Source: a virus
Length of the DNA stretch: 52,923 bases
IMG/VR virus record: IMGVR_UViG_3300037852_000044
Span: 1 to 52,923 of that record
Direction: 5' to 3' (one strand)
A model generated the notes under the pieces. The model saw only the letters and a program-made list of their open reading frames with translations. It had not been told where the DNA came from and searched no databases. This document shows positions 5,935 through 15,117 of the stretch, piece by piece. Each line of letters starts with the position of its first letter. The first letter of the stretch is position 1. A program made the position numbers and the translations under genes.

Positions 5935-8813
5935 CAGGTGTACGTCGTGCTTCCGAGTTCGCTGCGGCCGGTCTGACCCATGATCCAATCGCCCGGCGCA
6001 GAGATCCGCAGAGCTGAGATCATCGTCGTCCAGTCGGTCTTGCTGTCGATCGAGTCGAGTCCGACGAGCAGCGCATCATCTTGGATCTTCCCGATGCTGC
6101 CGTCCGGATCAGAGAATGTGATCCGGTCGGAGAGTTGCAGACGCGGGTCGAAGATGATCTGCACGTTCGTCAGCAACGGACGCGGCCGGAACGTGTCAGA
6201 CAGGGTGTCCCCGGCGAGGGTGTCGGCGGTTTGCGTGTCTTGCATCCACGTATTCGCCGGGAGTTGCAGCAGCACTTCCCCGAAGTCCTGATTCGTCGCT
6301 GCGCCGCCGTCGGCCGCGTCGGGCCATTGCCGGTCAGCGAGCACGCCTGTCGTTGATGTGAGTCCGACGCCGCCGATGAACACATAAGGCGTACCGGCCG
6401 GGACGTCTGTCAGCGATGCTGGGGAGACCATCCAGACGTCGAAGCCGTTCGCGTTCGTGATCTGTATAACCATCAGCGCACCGGACACGCTGTAGGTGCG
6501 GACGGTGATCGACGTCGAGATCGCGCTGCCGCCGCCAGGTGTCGAACTCGCCCGCCAGTACGTCGTCCCGGCCGCGCCGCCGCCGACGGTGGCGTTATAG
6601 CCGGAGTCAAGTGCTTGCGGCGTGAGCGTCGGCTGGGAGAGCTGCACGATCGCCGAATACGTCGTCCCTGCCGGGACATGAATCACAGTCGGCGCGCGCC
6701 ACACGATGCCGGGCAATGCCTGCGCGAGCGGAGCGCACGGAACCTGTATGCGTGTCGCGACGGCCGCCATACCGGTGTCAGATTGAAGCTGCTTCAGCGA
6801 CGTCGCGCTCGTGACCGTCCGCGATGACGTCGCGGTGCGGATCGTCTGCCGGTTCTTAAACCGAAGCACGCCCAGCTCGTCGAAGCCGCAGATACCCCGC
6901 TCGGCTGAGGCGATCTGTTGCAGCACTTGCTTCGCGGTCAGCGTTGTCGTGTCCGGTATCGCGGTCAACGGGTTCAGCGACGCGTCAATCACGGCCGTCG
7001 GCGTGAACGTCCGAGTCGCGCCGACCGGCTGCGGGTAGCTTTCGTTGGTCAGTTGGACGGTGTCGGCGTAGCCGAGCCACACGAAGTTGCTGTAGAAGAC
7101 GTTGACGTCCCCGCCGGTCGCTGGCAGCCCGGAGACGTTCGTTGTCGTCGTGACGCCGTCGATCGTCAAGATCACGTTCGCGGTCGTTGAAGCGGTGAAC
7201 ACAACTTGGCAGGCGACGTGATGGAATGCGTTCGTGCTCATCGTCGCGCCCCCGAGCGCGATGTTGAGCAGCGAACCGGAGTCGCGTTGGACGTCCATGC
7301 TCGCGGTCGCGGTGCCGCCGCCGAGCGCCCATGTCCATTTGATCTTCGAGTAGTTGCCGTTGTGCGTCAGCACACTCCAATACGAGCCGCCGCCGGAGCC
7401 GCCCTGTGTCGCGTCGGCGTAAAGCCAGCCCTCGAAGTAGTTCAGCGCGTTCACGTTCCCGGCGTCGATGTTCGGGCCGTTCGATCCGCGTATCGCGTCA
7501 GGGATCGGCGCGAAGAGGATGCTCGGATTCCGCACGACTTGGCTGCCCCAGAATCCCGGCTGCATCTGCCCCAGGTAGTCCAGCGGCGAGCCGGTGAGCC
7601 CGGACGTTGTCGGATCGGTGAACACGTCGAGGCTCATATTCGCGACGACCGGCGTCCACGTCGGCGCGGGGTTACCCATGACTTCCGGCCACGCGGAACC
7701 GTGCAATGAGGCATAGAAAAAACACTGCGAACGCGGCGGCGGCGATGAGTAATAGCCGTTCTGCCGAGCTACATAGTCGATCACCCATGAGGCGGTGAGC
7801 CCCGGCGAGTTGCCATGCGCGGTGTCCAGCCACGCGATCGGCGGGATCGTCACCGACGGCCGGAAGCGTGTCAGCGGATCAAGGGCGGTGATCGTGACGG
7901 TCCCGGCGAGCGCATCGACGATGCAATCATCGATGAAGCCGGTGAACGTTGTGATCAGCTCGGCGGCCGCAGCGGTGTAAACGCCGTGGGTGATCGTGAC
8001 CGGCGAGAGACTCGGCGGGTGCTGATACAGCGGCGACGTCGTCTCATCCGGATCGAAGAGCCACACGGCGTTCTTGCTCGAATCCGTCGGATCAAGCAGC
8101 GCCGACAGGACGATCACCGCCGACGCTGTCGGGTAGCCGGAGATCAGCCGCGTCCCCGGCGGCGCATCTGTCGTGAGCGAGCGCGTGATACGGACCGACT
8201 CGACAGCGCCGACAAGATCGATATAAGGGTCGGTGTAGAGCGTCGATGTTGAGAGACCCGGTATGCCGGTCCAGACGGCGTTCGCGGTGTCACCGTCAAA
8301 GTAGGGGTTGACGACGGTGCCGATCTCGACGAGCACCGTATCGACCCAGAAGCCGCCGGTCGACCCGCCGGTCCACGCTCCGGTGTTATAGATGAAGATC
8401 GTCGGGTTGCCGCCGTCGATATAGCCGTAGAGCTGCTGCCATGATCCGGTTGTCGAGACGGTGTTCCCGCCGGTCGAGTTGCCGATCGCGATGCCGGTCG
8501 CGCCGCTGTCGAGATAGACCATCATCGAGATCATGTAGAACACGCCGGGCAGCGCGTCAGGGATATTCAAGATCGTCTGGTTGTTGAACGCCGTATTGGT
8601 CGGCCAGAGGACATGCATCGCTTGCGTTCCGGCGAAGACGTGCGCGGTCGATGTTGAGAGCGTGCCGCCGTACCAGTTGCCGAGACCGTCGTTGAAGCTC
8701 GGACAGGTGCAGAGGTTCTTACGGGTGATCGGCAGCTTGATCTGCACGTCGTGCTCGACGACCATCTCGTTACCGGCGATGATCGTCCCGAACGCCGCAG
8801 TGGACGCCTGCAT
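5934..8813 (-). CDS. Large minor tail protein with carbohydrate-binding-like domains
   Basis: 959 residues, starting directly after the upstream stop (TAGATG). Residues ~25-200 resemble a jelly-roll carbohydrate-binding module ending in the actinophage-type PYFDGDTANAVW motif. Residues ~460-580 look LamG/concanavalin-like (FEGWLYADA…WSVLTHNG…HHVACQVVF). Other parts resemble tail-hub/baseplate proteins (RITRSL, FTGFIDDC, AERGICGFDELG at ~650). Likely the tail-tip hub and adhesin. Domain boundaries are approximate. Confidence 0.8.
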   Translation of the reverse strand: MQASTAAFGTIIAGNEMVVEHDVQIKLPITRKNLCTCPSFNDGLGNWYGGTLSTSTAHVFAGTQAMHVLWPTNTAFNNQTILNIPDALPGVFYMISMMVYLDSGATGIAIGNSTGGNTVSTTGSWQQLYGYIDGGNPTIFIYNTGAWTGGSTGGFWVDTVLVEIGTVVNPYFDGDTANAVWTGIPGLSTSTLYTDPYIDLVGAVESVRITRSLTTDAPPGTRLISGYPTASAVIVLSALLDPTDSSKNAVWLFDPDETTSPLYQHPPSLSPVTITHGVYTAAAAELITTFTGFIDDCIVDALAGTVTITALDPLTRFRPSVTIPPIAWLDTAHGNSPGLTASWVIDYVARQNGYYSSPPPRSQCFFYASLHGSAWPEVMGNPAPTWTPVVANMSLDVFTDPTTSGLTGSPLDYLGQMQPGFWGSQVVRNPSILFAPIPDAIRGSNGPNIDAGNVNALNYFEGWLYADATQGGSGGGSYWSVLTHNGNYSKIKWTWALGGGTATASMDVQRDSGSLLNIALGGATMSTNAFHHVACQVVFTASTTANVILTIDGVTTTTNVSGLPATGGDVNVFYSNFVWLGYADTVQLTNESYPQPVGATRTFTPTAVIDASLNPLTAIPDTTTLTAKQVLQQIASAERGICGFDELGVLRFKNRQTIRTATSSRTVTSATSLKQLQSDTGMAAVATRIQVPCAPLAQALPGIVWRAPTVIHVPAGTTYSAIVQLSQPTLTPQALDSGYNATVGGGAAGTTYWRASSTPGGGSAISTSITVRTYSVSGALMVIQITNANGFDVWMVSPASLTDVPAGTPYVFIGGVGLTSTTGVLADRQWPDAADGGAATNQDFGEVLLQLPANTWMQDTQTADTLAGDTLSDTFRPRPLLTNVQIIFDPRLQLSDRITFSDPDGSIGKIQDDALLVGLDSIDSKTDWTTMISALRISAPGDWIMGQTGRSELGSTTYT

Positions 8814-9764
8814 CTAGTTCTCGCTAGCGATCAGCGAATGATTGCGCCGCCAGTAGACGTCTTTGATTTGGCCGCCGAGTCCGGCGGATAGTGAGCAGCG
8901 TGGCACGCCGAGTCCGGTTAGCCACGGCTGGGGCGAGCTGTAGCCGTATTCGATCTGCGCGTTCGCGAGAAGCACCCCGACGCCACCGCCAGACGCGGCC
9001 TTGACCGCGACGCCAATGTAGGGCGCGTTCGCAGCCGTCCAGGTGGCAGCGGGCACATAGACAAAGAACCGTGCCCATGTCGTCGTGAGCGCGCACGCGG
9101 CCGTCAGGAACGAGACGCCGTCCCATCCGGCGGCGGCGAGTCCGAGTGCGTAGAGCGTCACGTTCGTCGTCGACGTCTGCGACCGCGCGTAGATCGACAC
9201 GACGGCAGGCTGATCAGTGAGATACGGCACCGCGTAGGTTGCCGACGGCACGAGGTTATTACCGCCGTTGTTCGTGCCCTCGAAGAGATAGTGCCCGTTC
9301 ACCGGGCTTGACCAGCGACCGACCGCTGAGCCGACGATCGGCGGCGTGAACGTCGAGTCAAGCACCAGCTGCGTGTCGGCGGCTGGGGCGTTCCAGACGG
9401 TGTTCGAGCCGTATCCGGCGTCGAATGTCGACGCGTCGAGGCTGAGCTGATTGCGCCACGCCGGATCGAGCAGACAGAACGGGCCGAGTCCGCGCGAGCC
9501 GGTGTAATAGGAGACGAGCGCCTCCGCGTCATCGGTCCGCATGTCCGTGTAGGGGATCGTATAGACGCGCTTCGTGCGCCGCCGCCGTGTGACTGTCGTG
9601 CCGCCGGTCGGCAACGCGTGCGCGACTTCACCGCGACCCATCTTCCCGTCATATCCGGCGTCGGGCAGTCGGAGCTTCGTCATCGAGCCCGGCTTGCCGA
9701 AGTAGATCGTCGAGAACGATCCCGACGGCGGGCCGATGACCGGAGTCGCGCAAGGAGCCGTCAT
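8814..9764 (-). CDS. Minor tail protein
   Basis: 316 residues. The N-terminal part (LRLPDAGYDGKMGRGEVAHA, then TIPYTDMRTDDAEALVSYY and GLGPFCLLDPAWRNQLS) fits distal-tail-type proteins that follow the tape measure in actinophages. The C-terminal half is beta-rich and ends with WLTGLGVPRCS. Overlaps the tape measure stop by 4 bp (ATGA). Expected at the tail tip. Confidence 0.75.
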   Translation of the reverse strand: MTAPCATPVIGPPSGSFSTIYFGKPGSMTKLRLPDAGYDGKMGRGEVAHALPTGGTTVTRRRRTKRVYTIPYTDMRTDDAEALVSYYTGSRGLGPFCLLDPAWRNQLSLDASTFDAGYGSNTVWNAPAADTQLVLDSTFTPPIVGSAVGRWSSPVNGHYLFEGTNNGGNNLVPSATYAVPYLTDQPAVVSIYARSQTSTTNVTLYALGLAAAGWDGVSFLTAACALTTTWARFFVYVPAATWTAANAPYIGVAVKAASGGGVGVLLANAQIEYGYSSPQPWLTGLGVPRCSLSAGLGGQIKDVYWRRNHSLIASEN

Positions 9765-12631
9765 AGCCGCGCCAATCTCATGTCACCTTCGCTGACGATC
9801 CTCGCGAGCACTTGCCGATCAGCGAGCAGATAGACCGGACGGTTGTTGAACGATTCGAGGATCTCCATGATCTCATCCCGCGACATTCCCCCACCCTCAT
9901 GCCGCGCGCCCGGCGTGACCGCGCCGCCGGACGCGCCGGAGGCGAGCGCGCGCATCGAGTCCGCGTTATTGATCACTTCGACGTCCGGACCCATCTTGCG
10001 CATGATCTCAGCGCCGCGCTCGCCGACGACGAACGTTCCATCATCGACTTTGCCGCCCGCCGCGTAGAACTGGACGTTAGCGTTCTGCCCGGTCGCGGAC
10101 GGCCCGGAATGCACGACGCCGTTAGTCGTCACCGTTGCGGCGATGTAGACCTTCGCCTGCTTGCCGTCGAGGTTCATCAGATCCGTGTGCGCCTTGGTGA
10201 TCTCCGCGTCGGCGTTGCCGCTCGCGTTGATCGAGATATTCGTCGGGATCGACAGATCGTGAAGGGTGTTGTTGAGCGCCTGCGCTTTGCGGTCGAGACC
10301 GTCCGCGCTTGTGGTGCCGTCCTCGAATGCTTTGCGGAGACCCATGTATTTCGTCATCGTGTCATTCGAGACTTGCCCCGAGTCGTGCATGCGCTGCATC
10401 AGCGATTGGAACGCCGAGTCGTTGCCGGTGATGCCGCGCGTGAGATCGTCGAGGTTGATCCCGGCCTTCGCCGCGCTGTCGGCTATGCCCTGCTGCTGCA
10501 ACGATGTCGCGGCGAGCGTGATCGTGTTCGTGCCCAGCACGTTGTTGTCGGCGGTGATCGCATCCGAGAACGTCTTCGCCGCTTTCGTGTTGTCACCGAA
10601 CATCGAGTTGATGTTCTGAAGGTTCTTCCACCGCCCGGCTTCGCCGTCGAACTTGTTGATCACGACACCGAGACCGACGACGGCAGCAGTGATAGCGAGC
10701 ACCGGCCCGGCTCCGGCGAGCAGCCCCTTCGCCGCGCCGCCCGCTCCGGCACCAGCTCCGGCACCGGCTGCTGCGACTTGCTGCGCGGCCGCCTCATCGG
10801 CAGCCGCGCCCACCGCCGCATAGGACGCGACTTCCTTCGCCGCCGCCGCCGCCGACGCGGCCGCGCCCTCTTCCTCAGCCGTGATAGCGATCGCCTCGGC
10901 CGCCTGAACCGTCGCGGCGGTGCCTTCAGCGGCAGTGGCGACGGTAGCTGACGCGGCGACGTGCTCAGACGCCGCGAGTGTCGAACCGGCCGCGCCCTCA
11001 TCCTCGGCGGCTCCTGCCGTCGCTTCGGCCGTGACGATCGTCGAAGAGGCCGTCTCCGCAGACGTTGCAGTCGATTCCAGCGCGAGATTCTGCCGAGTAG
11101 CCGCCGCCTCCGACGTCGCCGCGAGATCAGTCTCGGCCGTGGCAGTCGTGCTCAGCGCGGTAGCCGTCTTCGTCGCGGTCGCCTCGCGCGCGGTACTGAT
11201 CGCACCCTGATTCGCGACCTCAGCGTCGGCGGTCGCCTTTTGGGTGATACCGAGCGCGTTCGTGATCGTCTGCACGGCCTTGACCGCTTGCGTGTAGGCA
11301 TCGTGGATGCCCTTGCCGACCCGCACGACTTCCTGATACGCGCCAAGCGCCGTCTTCGCGACGAGAAACCCGGCAGCGAGCACGCCGACGGCGATCGCGA
11401 GCGGTTCGATCCAGTCCTTGTTCTGATTGATCCAGTGACCGAACTCCTGTATCGCCGGAACGACATCACGCGTCACGACGCCCGCGACACTGGCGAGCAC
11501 CGGCAGGAGGAACTGGCCGAGCTTCGCTTCCAGATTGCTGACTTCGGCGGTGAGCACCCGCTTCTCTTGCGCGAGCGTGTGGCTGGTAGCCGAGACCGCG
11601 TTCTCTTGATTCTTTGTCCCGTCGAGGATCGCGTAATAGCTCGCCTGCGCCTTCTGGCTCGCCGTCAGCACCGGCAACTTGCCACCCATCGCCGCCTGTA
11701 GGTTCTGCTCGGCCTTCGCGAGCGCGTCGGTCGCCGCCTTCTTTTGCGCATCCGTCGCGGCAGCCGATTGATTGACCTTTTGCGCGGCAGCGGTCGCCTT
11801 GGTCACCGCATCCTGGGCGAGCGCGACTTTCGTCTGATCAACGTTCATATCAATGATGTGATGCTTCAGCGCCTCGGCGGCGACGGTCGTCGCGTCCATG
11901 TTGATACCGAGCGCCATGAGCGCCTTGCCGCGCCCGCGCATCGCGGCGGTGAACGCGTCCTGCACGCTCTGCGGGTCAGCGTTGTTGAACTTCGCGACGT
12001 TGATCGCGAGGACGTCCATCTTCTCGGCCATTTGCGCGGCTTGCGGCTGCGCGATGCCCATCGCGTGAAACATCTGGCCGAACTTGCCAGCCGTCTGCTC
12101 CGCTTCGATCTGTGACTGGCCGAGCGTCTGCGCGAGCCCACCGGCCCACTTCTCGACGCTCTTCGCTGACTCGCCGAACGCGCCTTCGATCTTGATGTTC
12201 GCGCCTTCGAGCTGATCGGCTGCCTCGACGGATTTCTTTGCGACTTCCGCGACGCCGATCGCGCCGACCCCGGCGAAGATCGATGCGCCGAGACCGTGCA
12301 TCGTCTCCTTGGCTTTGGTCTCAAAGGCCGACCCGGCTTCGCGCCCGGCAGCGCCGAACTCGACCTTCGCGGTCTCCGCAGCTCGCGCGCCGCCCTCCGC
12401 GACGGCCGCCTGCGAACCGGCGACGATCCGTGTCGTCGCGCCCTGGCTGAATGCGGTCCCGGCTCCGCTTCCGGCCTCACCGAAGCGAGCCTCGATACCG
12501 ACGAGCTTCTCATCGACGATCGCTTTGACGGCGTCGAGACTGCCCTTCATCTCGGTCTCGACGCGGTCAGCGAACGCCGCGAGGTCGCCGGTTATCTCGA
12601 TGCGGGCAGCGCCGACGAGAGCCGAGGTCAC
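9761..12631 (-). CDS. Tape measure protein
   Basis: 956 residues, GTG start with GGGAG upstream. Long helical, Ala-rich protein with coiled-coil stretches. Hydrophobic segments occur near residues 400-440 and 650-680 (GPVLAITAAVVGLGVVI). An Ala/Thr/Glu low-complexity stretch fills about 480-640. The C-terminus has the usual GGKVDDGTFVVGERGAEI pattern of tape measure proteins. At about 1.5 Å per residue this would suit a tail near 140 nm, an estimate only. It follows the tail-assembly chaperones and precedes the minor tail genes. Confidence 0.9.
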   Translation of the reverse strand: MTSALVGAARIEITGDLAAFADRVETEMKGSLDAVKAIVDEKLVGIEARFGEAGSGAGTAFSQGATTRIVAGSQAAVAEGGARAAETAKVEFGAAGREAGSAFETKAKETMHGLGASIFAGVGAIGVAEVAKKSVEAADQLEGANIKIEGAFGESAKSVEKWAGGLAQTLGQSQIEAEQTAGKFGQMFHAMGIAQPQAAQMAEKMDVLAINVAKFNNADPQSVQDAFTAAMRGRGKALMALGINMDATTVAAEALKHHIIDMNVDQTKVALAQDAVTKATAAAQKVNQSAAATDAQKKAATDALAKAEQNLQAAMGGKLPVLTASQKAQASYYAILDGTKNQENAVSATSHTLAQEKRVLTAEVSNLEAKLGQFLLPVLASVAGVVTRDVVPAIQEFGHWINQNKDWIEPLAIAVGVLAAGFLVAKTALGAYQEVVRVGKGIHDAYTQAVKAVQTITNALGITQKATADAEVANQGAISTAREATATKTATALSTTATAETDLAATSEAAATRQNLALESTATSAETASSTIVTAEATAGAAEDEGAAGSTLAASEHVAASATVATAAEGTAATVQAAEAIAITAEEEGAAASAAAAAKEVASYAAVGAAADEAAAQQVAAAGAGAGAGAGGAAKGLLAGAGPVLAITAAVVGLGVVINKFDGEAGRWKNLQNINSMFGDNTKAAKTFSDAITADNNVLGTNTITLAATSLQQQGIADSAAKAGINLDDLTRGITGNDSAFQSLMQRMHDSGQVSNDTMTKYMGLRKAFEDGTTSADGLDRKAQALNNTLHDLSIPTNISINASGNADAEITKAHTDLMNLDGKQAKVYIAATVTTNGVVHSGPSATGQNANVQFYAAGGKVDDGTFVVGERGAEIMRKMGPDVEVINNADSMRALASGASGGAVTPGARHEGGGMSRDEIMEILESFNNRPVYLLADRQVLARIVSEGDMRLARL

Positions 12632-12658
12632 GGGCTCAGTCTCCCGATTACGGTCCAG

Positions 12659-13099
12659 TTAGCTGCTGCGCATTGACCGCATCATCTCTTCAAGCAGCAC
12701 GTCATTCCGCCATTCGACGCCGCCCTCATCCGGCCGCCCGCCGCTCGCGATGATGCTGAGATCATCGAGTGCTTGATCCGCAGTGAGGGTCAGCGCACGC
12801 AAGATCCGCGCGGCGACTCCGGCCTTGTCGGTGATGTCGATCTGCGGCTCTGAGCGTCGCGGGTGAACACTGTCGGCATATTCGCGGTATTGATGCTCCG
12901 CGAGCTGGTTGCCGTTGCGTGCGAGCCGCTCGAATCCGGCGACAATCCAGTCGTCGCAGATCGCTAGGAAGAGGCTGCCCGTCGTTTCCCAGATGTCTTT
13001 GCCGGTCGAGAGCGCGTAGCGACCACGGAGGCGACTGAGTCCGAACTGCGCTGCTCCGGCAACTGTGCGGGCAGCGCACCAGTAGGGCGGTCGGGGAAC
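12659..13099 (-). CDS. Tail assembly chaperone, -1 frameshift extension
   Basis: An open frame with no start codon of its own runs from the overlap with the first chaperone gene to TAA at 12659-12661. It reads …AGAAQFGLSRLRGRYALSTG… then an acidic/helical region ending EEMMRSMRSS. It lies in the -1 frame relative to the gene at 12964-13518, just ahead of the tape measure. This is the classic G/GT arrangement, in which a small share of ribosomes shift to make a longer chaperone. The slip site is not certain. The mRNA run GTTCCCC (13093-13099) is my best candidate because the A-site codon re-pairs as CCC. Confidence 0.7.
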   Translation of the reverse strand, partial: VPRPPYWCAARTVAGAAQFGLSRLRGRYALSTGKDIWETTGSLFLAICDDWIVAGFERLARNGNQLAEHQYREYADSVHPRRSEPQIDITDKAGVAARILRALTLTADQALDDLSIIASGGRPDEGGVEWRNDVLLEEMMRSMRSS

Positions 13100-13518
13100 G
13101 CCTTGTCGGCCAGCGCGCGAACGATCGGCATGAGATCGGTCAGATCGAAACCGTCCGTAGTGTCATTGAGCCGCTCATAGATCCGGTCGCGGCCGCGCAG
13201 TTGCCCGGCCTTCGGGTTGAGCCGCTTGCCCGCCGCGTCGAGGAACGGCGGCTCAGGAAGCTCCTTCTCGATGTAGTCGATGAGATTCAGCAGCAGCCGC
13301 GCTAGGTTCGTGCCGACGGTGACCGAGCTGCGGTTTAGCTCCGGCGCTTCGACGAGTTGGATCATGCCGATCATCATCGACAGCTTCGGCCGGAGCAGCG
13401 CATAGCAATCGCCGTCGAGCTTGAACGGGATGCGGTCGGTGTTCTGTAGCCCGCGAGCTGATGTGAACTCGGGGATCGGTTCGTCTTGCGGCTCGACGTT
13501 CGCTGCGGCGGCGGTCAT
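12964..13518 (-). CDS. Tail assembly chaperone
   Basis: 184 residues, ATG with a purine-rich GGAGTCTC site. Helical protein with a Lys/Arg/Ser-rich end (AKTSGKRRAASS). Position between the gp10-like/tail genes and the tape measure, plus the overlapping -1 frame, identifies the short (gpG-like) chaperone that coats the tape measure before tail tube polymerisation. The in-frame C-terminal ~45 residues lie in the overlap and have poor codon quality, as usual for such genes. Confidence 0.8.
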   Translation of the reverse strand: MTAAAANVEPQDEPIPEFTSARGLQNTDRIPFKLDGDCYALLRPKLSMMIGMIQLVEAPELNRSSVTVGTNLARLLLNLIDYIEKELPEPPFLDAAGKRLNPKAGQLRGRDRIYERLNDTTDGFDLTDLMPIVRALADKAFPDRPTGALPAQLPEQRSSDSVASVVATRSRPAKTSGKRRAASS

Positions 13519-13544
13519 CGAGACTCCTTCCGTTTGAGAGAGGG

Positions 13545-13979
13545 TCAGGCTACCCCGGCGGCGAGACCGCCGCCGAGTTCACGGATCATCGCTTCAAGCA
13601 GGAACGGGCGCGGCCGCGTGCCGGGGTGATGCACGACGGCGCGGAACACCGGCTGGCCGTCATGACCGGGGAATCTCAGCACCGTCGCGTTGCGTGCGCT
13701 GATCTCGTGCGGGCGGGTGCCGTCGTGAACGTAACGCGCGTAGCTCGCGCGGTTCTCTAACGTGCCGCGCACGATCATCCCGGCGCTCTCGATGCGTGAG
13801 AACTGCGACGAGCGGAGATTGCCGGTGCGGACTTTCACCATCCCGCCGGAAAGGTTCTGCTTCGCCCGCGCGTCGATGCGCGCGAGCAGAGAGATCCATG
13901 TTCGGTGAATCGGCTGACCGGGGCTGGCGAGTCCGGCGATCTGCCCCCGGTCGACCGTGAACCGCAGGACGCTAGCCAC
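13545..13979 (-). CDS. HK97 gp10-like head-tail/tail completion protein
   Basis: 144 residues from a GTG start overlapping the upstream stop by 8 bp. It shows the gp10-family pattern: TGNLRSSQ, an ARYVHDGTRPH segment (usually Y-x-x-x-V-E-x-G-T) and PRPFLLEAMI near the end. Members act at the head-tail junction or tail completion step. Confidence 0.75.
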   Translation of the reverse strand: MASVLRFTVDRGQIAGLASPGQPIHRTWISLLARIDARAKQNLSGGMVKVRTGNLRSSQFSRIESAGMIVRGTLENRASYARYVHDGTRPHEISARNATVLRFPGHDGQPVFRAVVHHPGTRPRPFLLEAMIRELGGGLAAGVA

Positions 13980-14178
13980 GGCTTCGCGCGGTGCTCCGGC
14001 TCTTCGTCTCGTCCTGCTCGGTGTCCTCGGCGGCTGGCTCGTCGGTGTCGACTTCGACTGCCCAGCCGTTGTCGATGACGTTCTGCAAATATTCGGTGCG
14101 CTCGACGTCGAGCCGGTCGCCCTTCTCGCCGAGACCGTGCACCGAGTAGGTCAGCTCGATCACCTTGTGCTTCGCCAT
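13972..14178 (-). CDS. Small acidic protein in the head-tail region
   Basis: 68 residues, ATG start. The first ~48 residues form an ordered part (HKVIELTYSVHGLGEKGD…YLQNVIDNGWAVEV). The rest is an acidic then basic disordered tail. Overlaps the gp10-like gene by 8 bp, so probably a virion assembly accessory protein. No family recognised. Confidence 0.65.
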   Translation of the reverse strand: MAKHKVIELTYSVHGLGEKGDRLDVERTEYLQNVIDNGWAVEVDTDEPAAEDTEQDETKSRSTARSRG

Positions 14179-14194
14179 GCCGACAGTATTCCCT

Positions 14195-14737
14195 TCACAG
14201 TCCAGTGACCGAGAGCCCCGGTGTGATGACGGTCGCGGCGATGACGCCGCCGGACCATGCCCCGTCGGGGCCGATCGGCGTCCACGGGGAGAGCCACAGA
14301 CCGAGCGCGCACGGTTTCACCGCTGCTGGGAAATAATTCGACATGCCGTCGAGCAGCGTCATCCGATAGTTGGAGTCACGTGTCGCGATCGCCGTCTCAT
14401 ACTCGAAGTCGACGGCGCTGCCCTCTTCATCGACGACTTCACGGCACCATATGATCCCGGCGTCGACGGTGATCGCCCACGCGGGGATCGAGAAGTCGAT
14501 GCGCGCTTCGGCGAGTGCTTTGCCGTCGCCGTTCGTCGGGTAGACATTCGAGATCCGCGCCCACAGCAGCCCCTCGCACGGGTCTTGGACGATCGTGCCC
14601 GAGCCGTGGATCGTATAGATGTGCTTGGGTCGAGTGAGCTTCGCGGCGTCGATCGCGGCCGCGATAGCGACTAGAGCTTCACCGGCAAGCCAGTCGCCGA
14701 CATCGGAGTATGGCGTCGCTGGCTGCGGCCCGGTCAC
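14195..14737 (-). CDS. Probable head-tail connector or tail terminator
   Basis: 180 residues. Beta-rich and ordered; no diagnostic motif I can name. Gene order (between other structural genes, ahead of the gp10-like gene) fits a tail terminator or connector. GTG start overlaps the upstream stop by 4 bp. The role is inferred from order only. Confidence 0.6.
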   Translation of the reverse strand: MTGPQPATPYSDVGDWLAGEALVAIAAAIDAAKLTRPKHIYTIHGSGTIVQDPCEGLLWARISNVYPTNGDGKALAEARIDFSIPAWAITVDAGIIWCREVVDEEGSAVDFEYETAIATRDSNYRMTLLDGMSNYFPAAVKPCALGLWLSPWTPIGPDGAWSGGVIAATVITPGLSVTGL

Positions 14738-15117
14738 GAGTCAGCCCGAACGATGATCTTGCAATGCTTGCGGATGACCGACTCAGGCGAGTCGCCGACT
14801 TGACTCCACAGCCAATAGATGTTGTCGGGAGGCTTGAACACGACGCCGACCATCATCTGCACGACGCGCTGGTTCATCACGCCCTTAGCCGCTCCGGCGG
14901 CGTCTTGCGTCGCGTGATCGACGTCCGGCGTGCGCCACGCGCCCGGCGCGCTCGACGTGCCGAGCGAGAGTTTGATCGTGTCGGCGCTGATGTCCTTCGG
15001 CCCGTTGAACGGCGCGATCGGCAGCGACTCTTCACTGATCGTCAGCGGCCAGGTGTACTCCCAGCCTCCCGAGGCCGTGCGAATGTCGATGAGCTGCGGT
15101 TCCTTCTTTACGAGCAT
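14734..15117 (-). CDS. Structural protein of unknown role
   Basis: 127 residues, ATG with GGGGAG five bases upstream, overlapping the repeat-protein gene by 10 bp. Sequence runs LIDIRTASGGWEYTWPLTISEE… to a conserved-looking …VVFKPPDNIYWLWSQVGDS…IIVRADS end. A small virion or tail-completion protein is likely from context. No family recognised. Confidence 0.6.
   Translation of the reverse strand: MLVKKEPQLIDIRTASGGWEYTWPLTISEESLPIAPFNGPKDISADTIKLSLGTSSAPGAWRTPDVDHATQDAAGAAKGVMNQRVVQMMVGVVFKPPDNIYWLWSQVGDSPESVIRKHCKIIVRADS

Noticed and set aside
9812-10951. 379-residue plus-strand open frame opposite the tape measure
   Set aside because: Arg/His/Asp-rich sequence typical of the antisense of a high-GC gene; the minus-strand tape measure explains the region.
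12762-13079. 105-residue minus-strand open frame in the chaperone overlap
   Set aside because: Arg/Ser/Cys-rich and in a third frame; the -1 frame gives the natural chaperone sequence.
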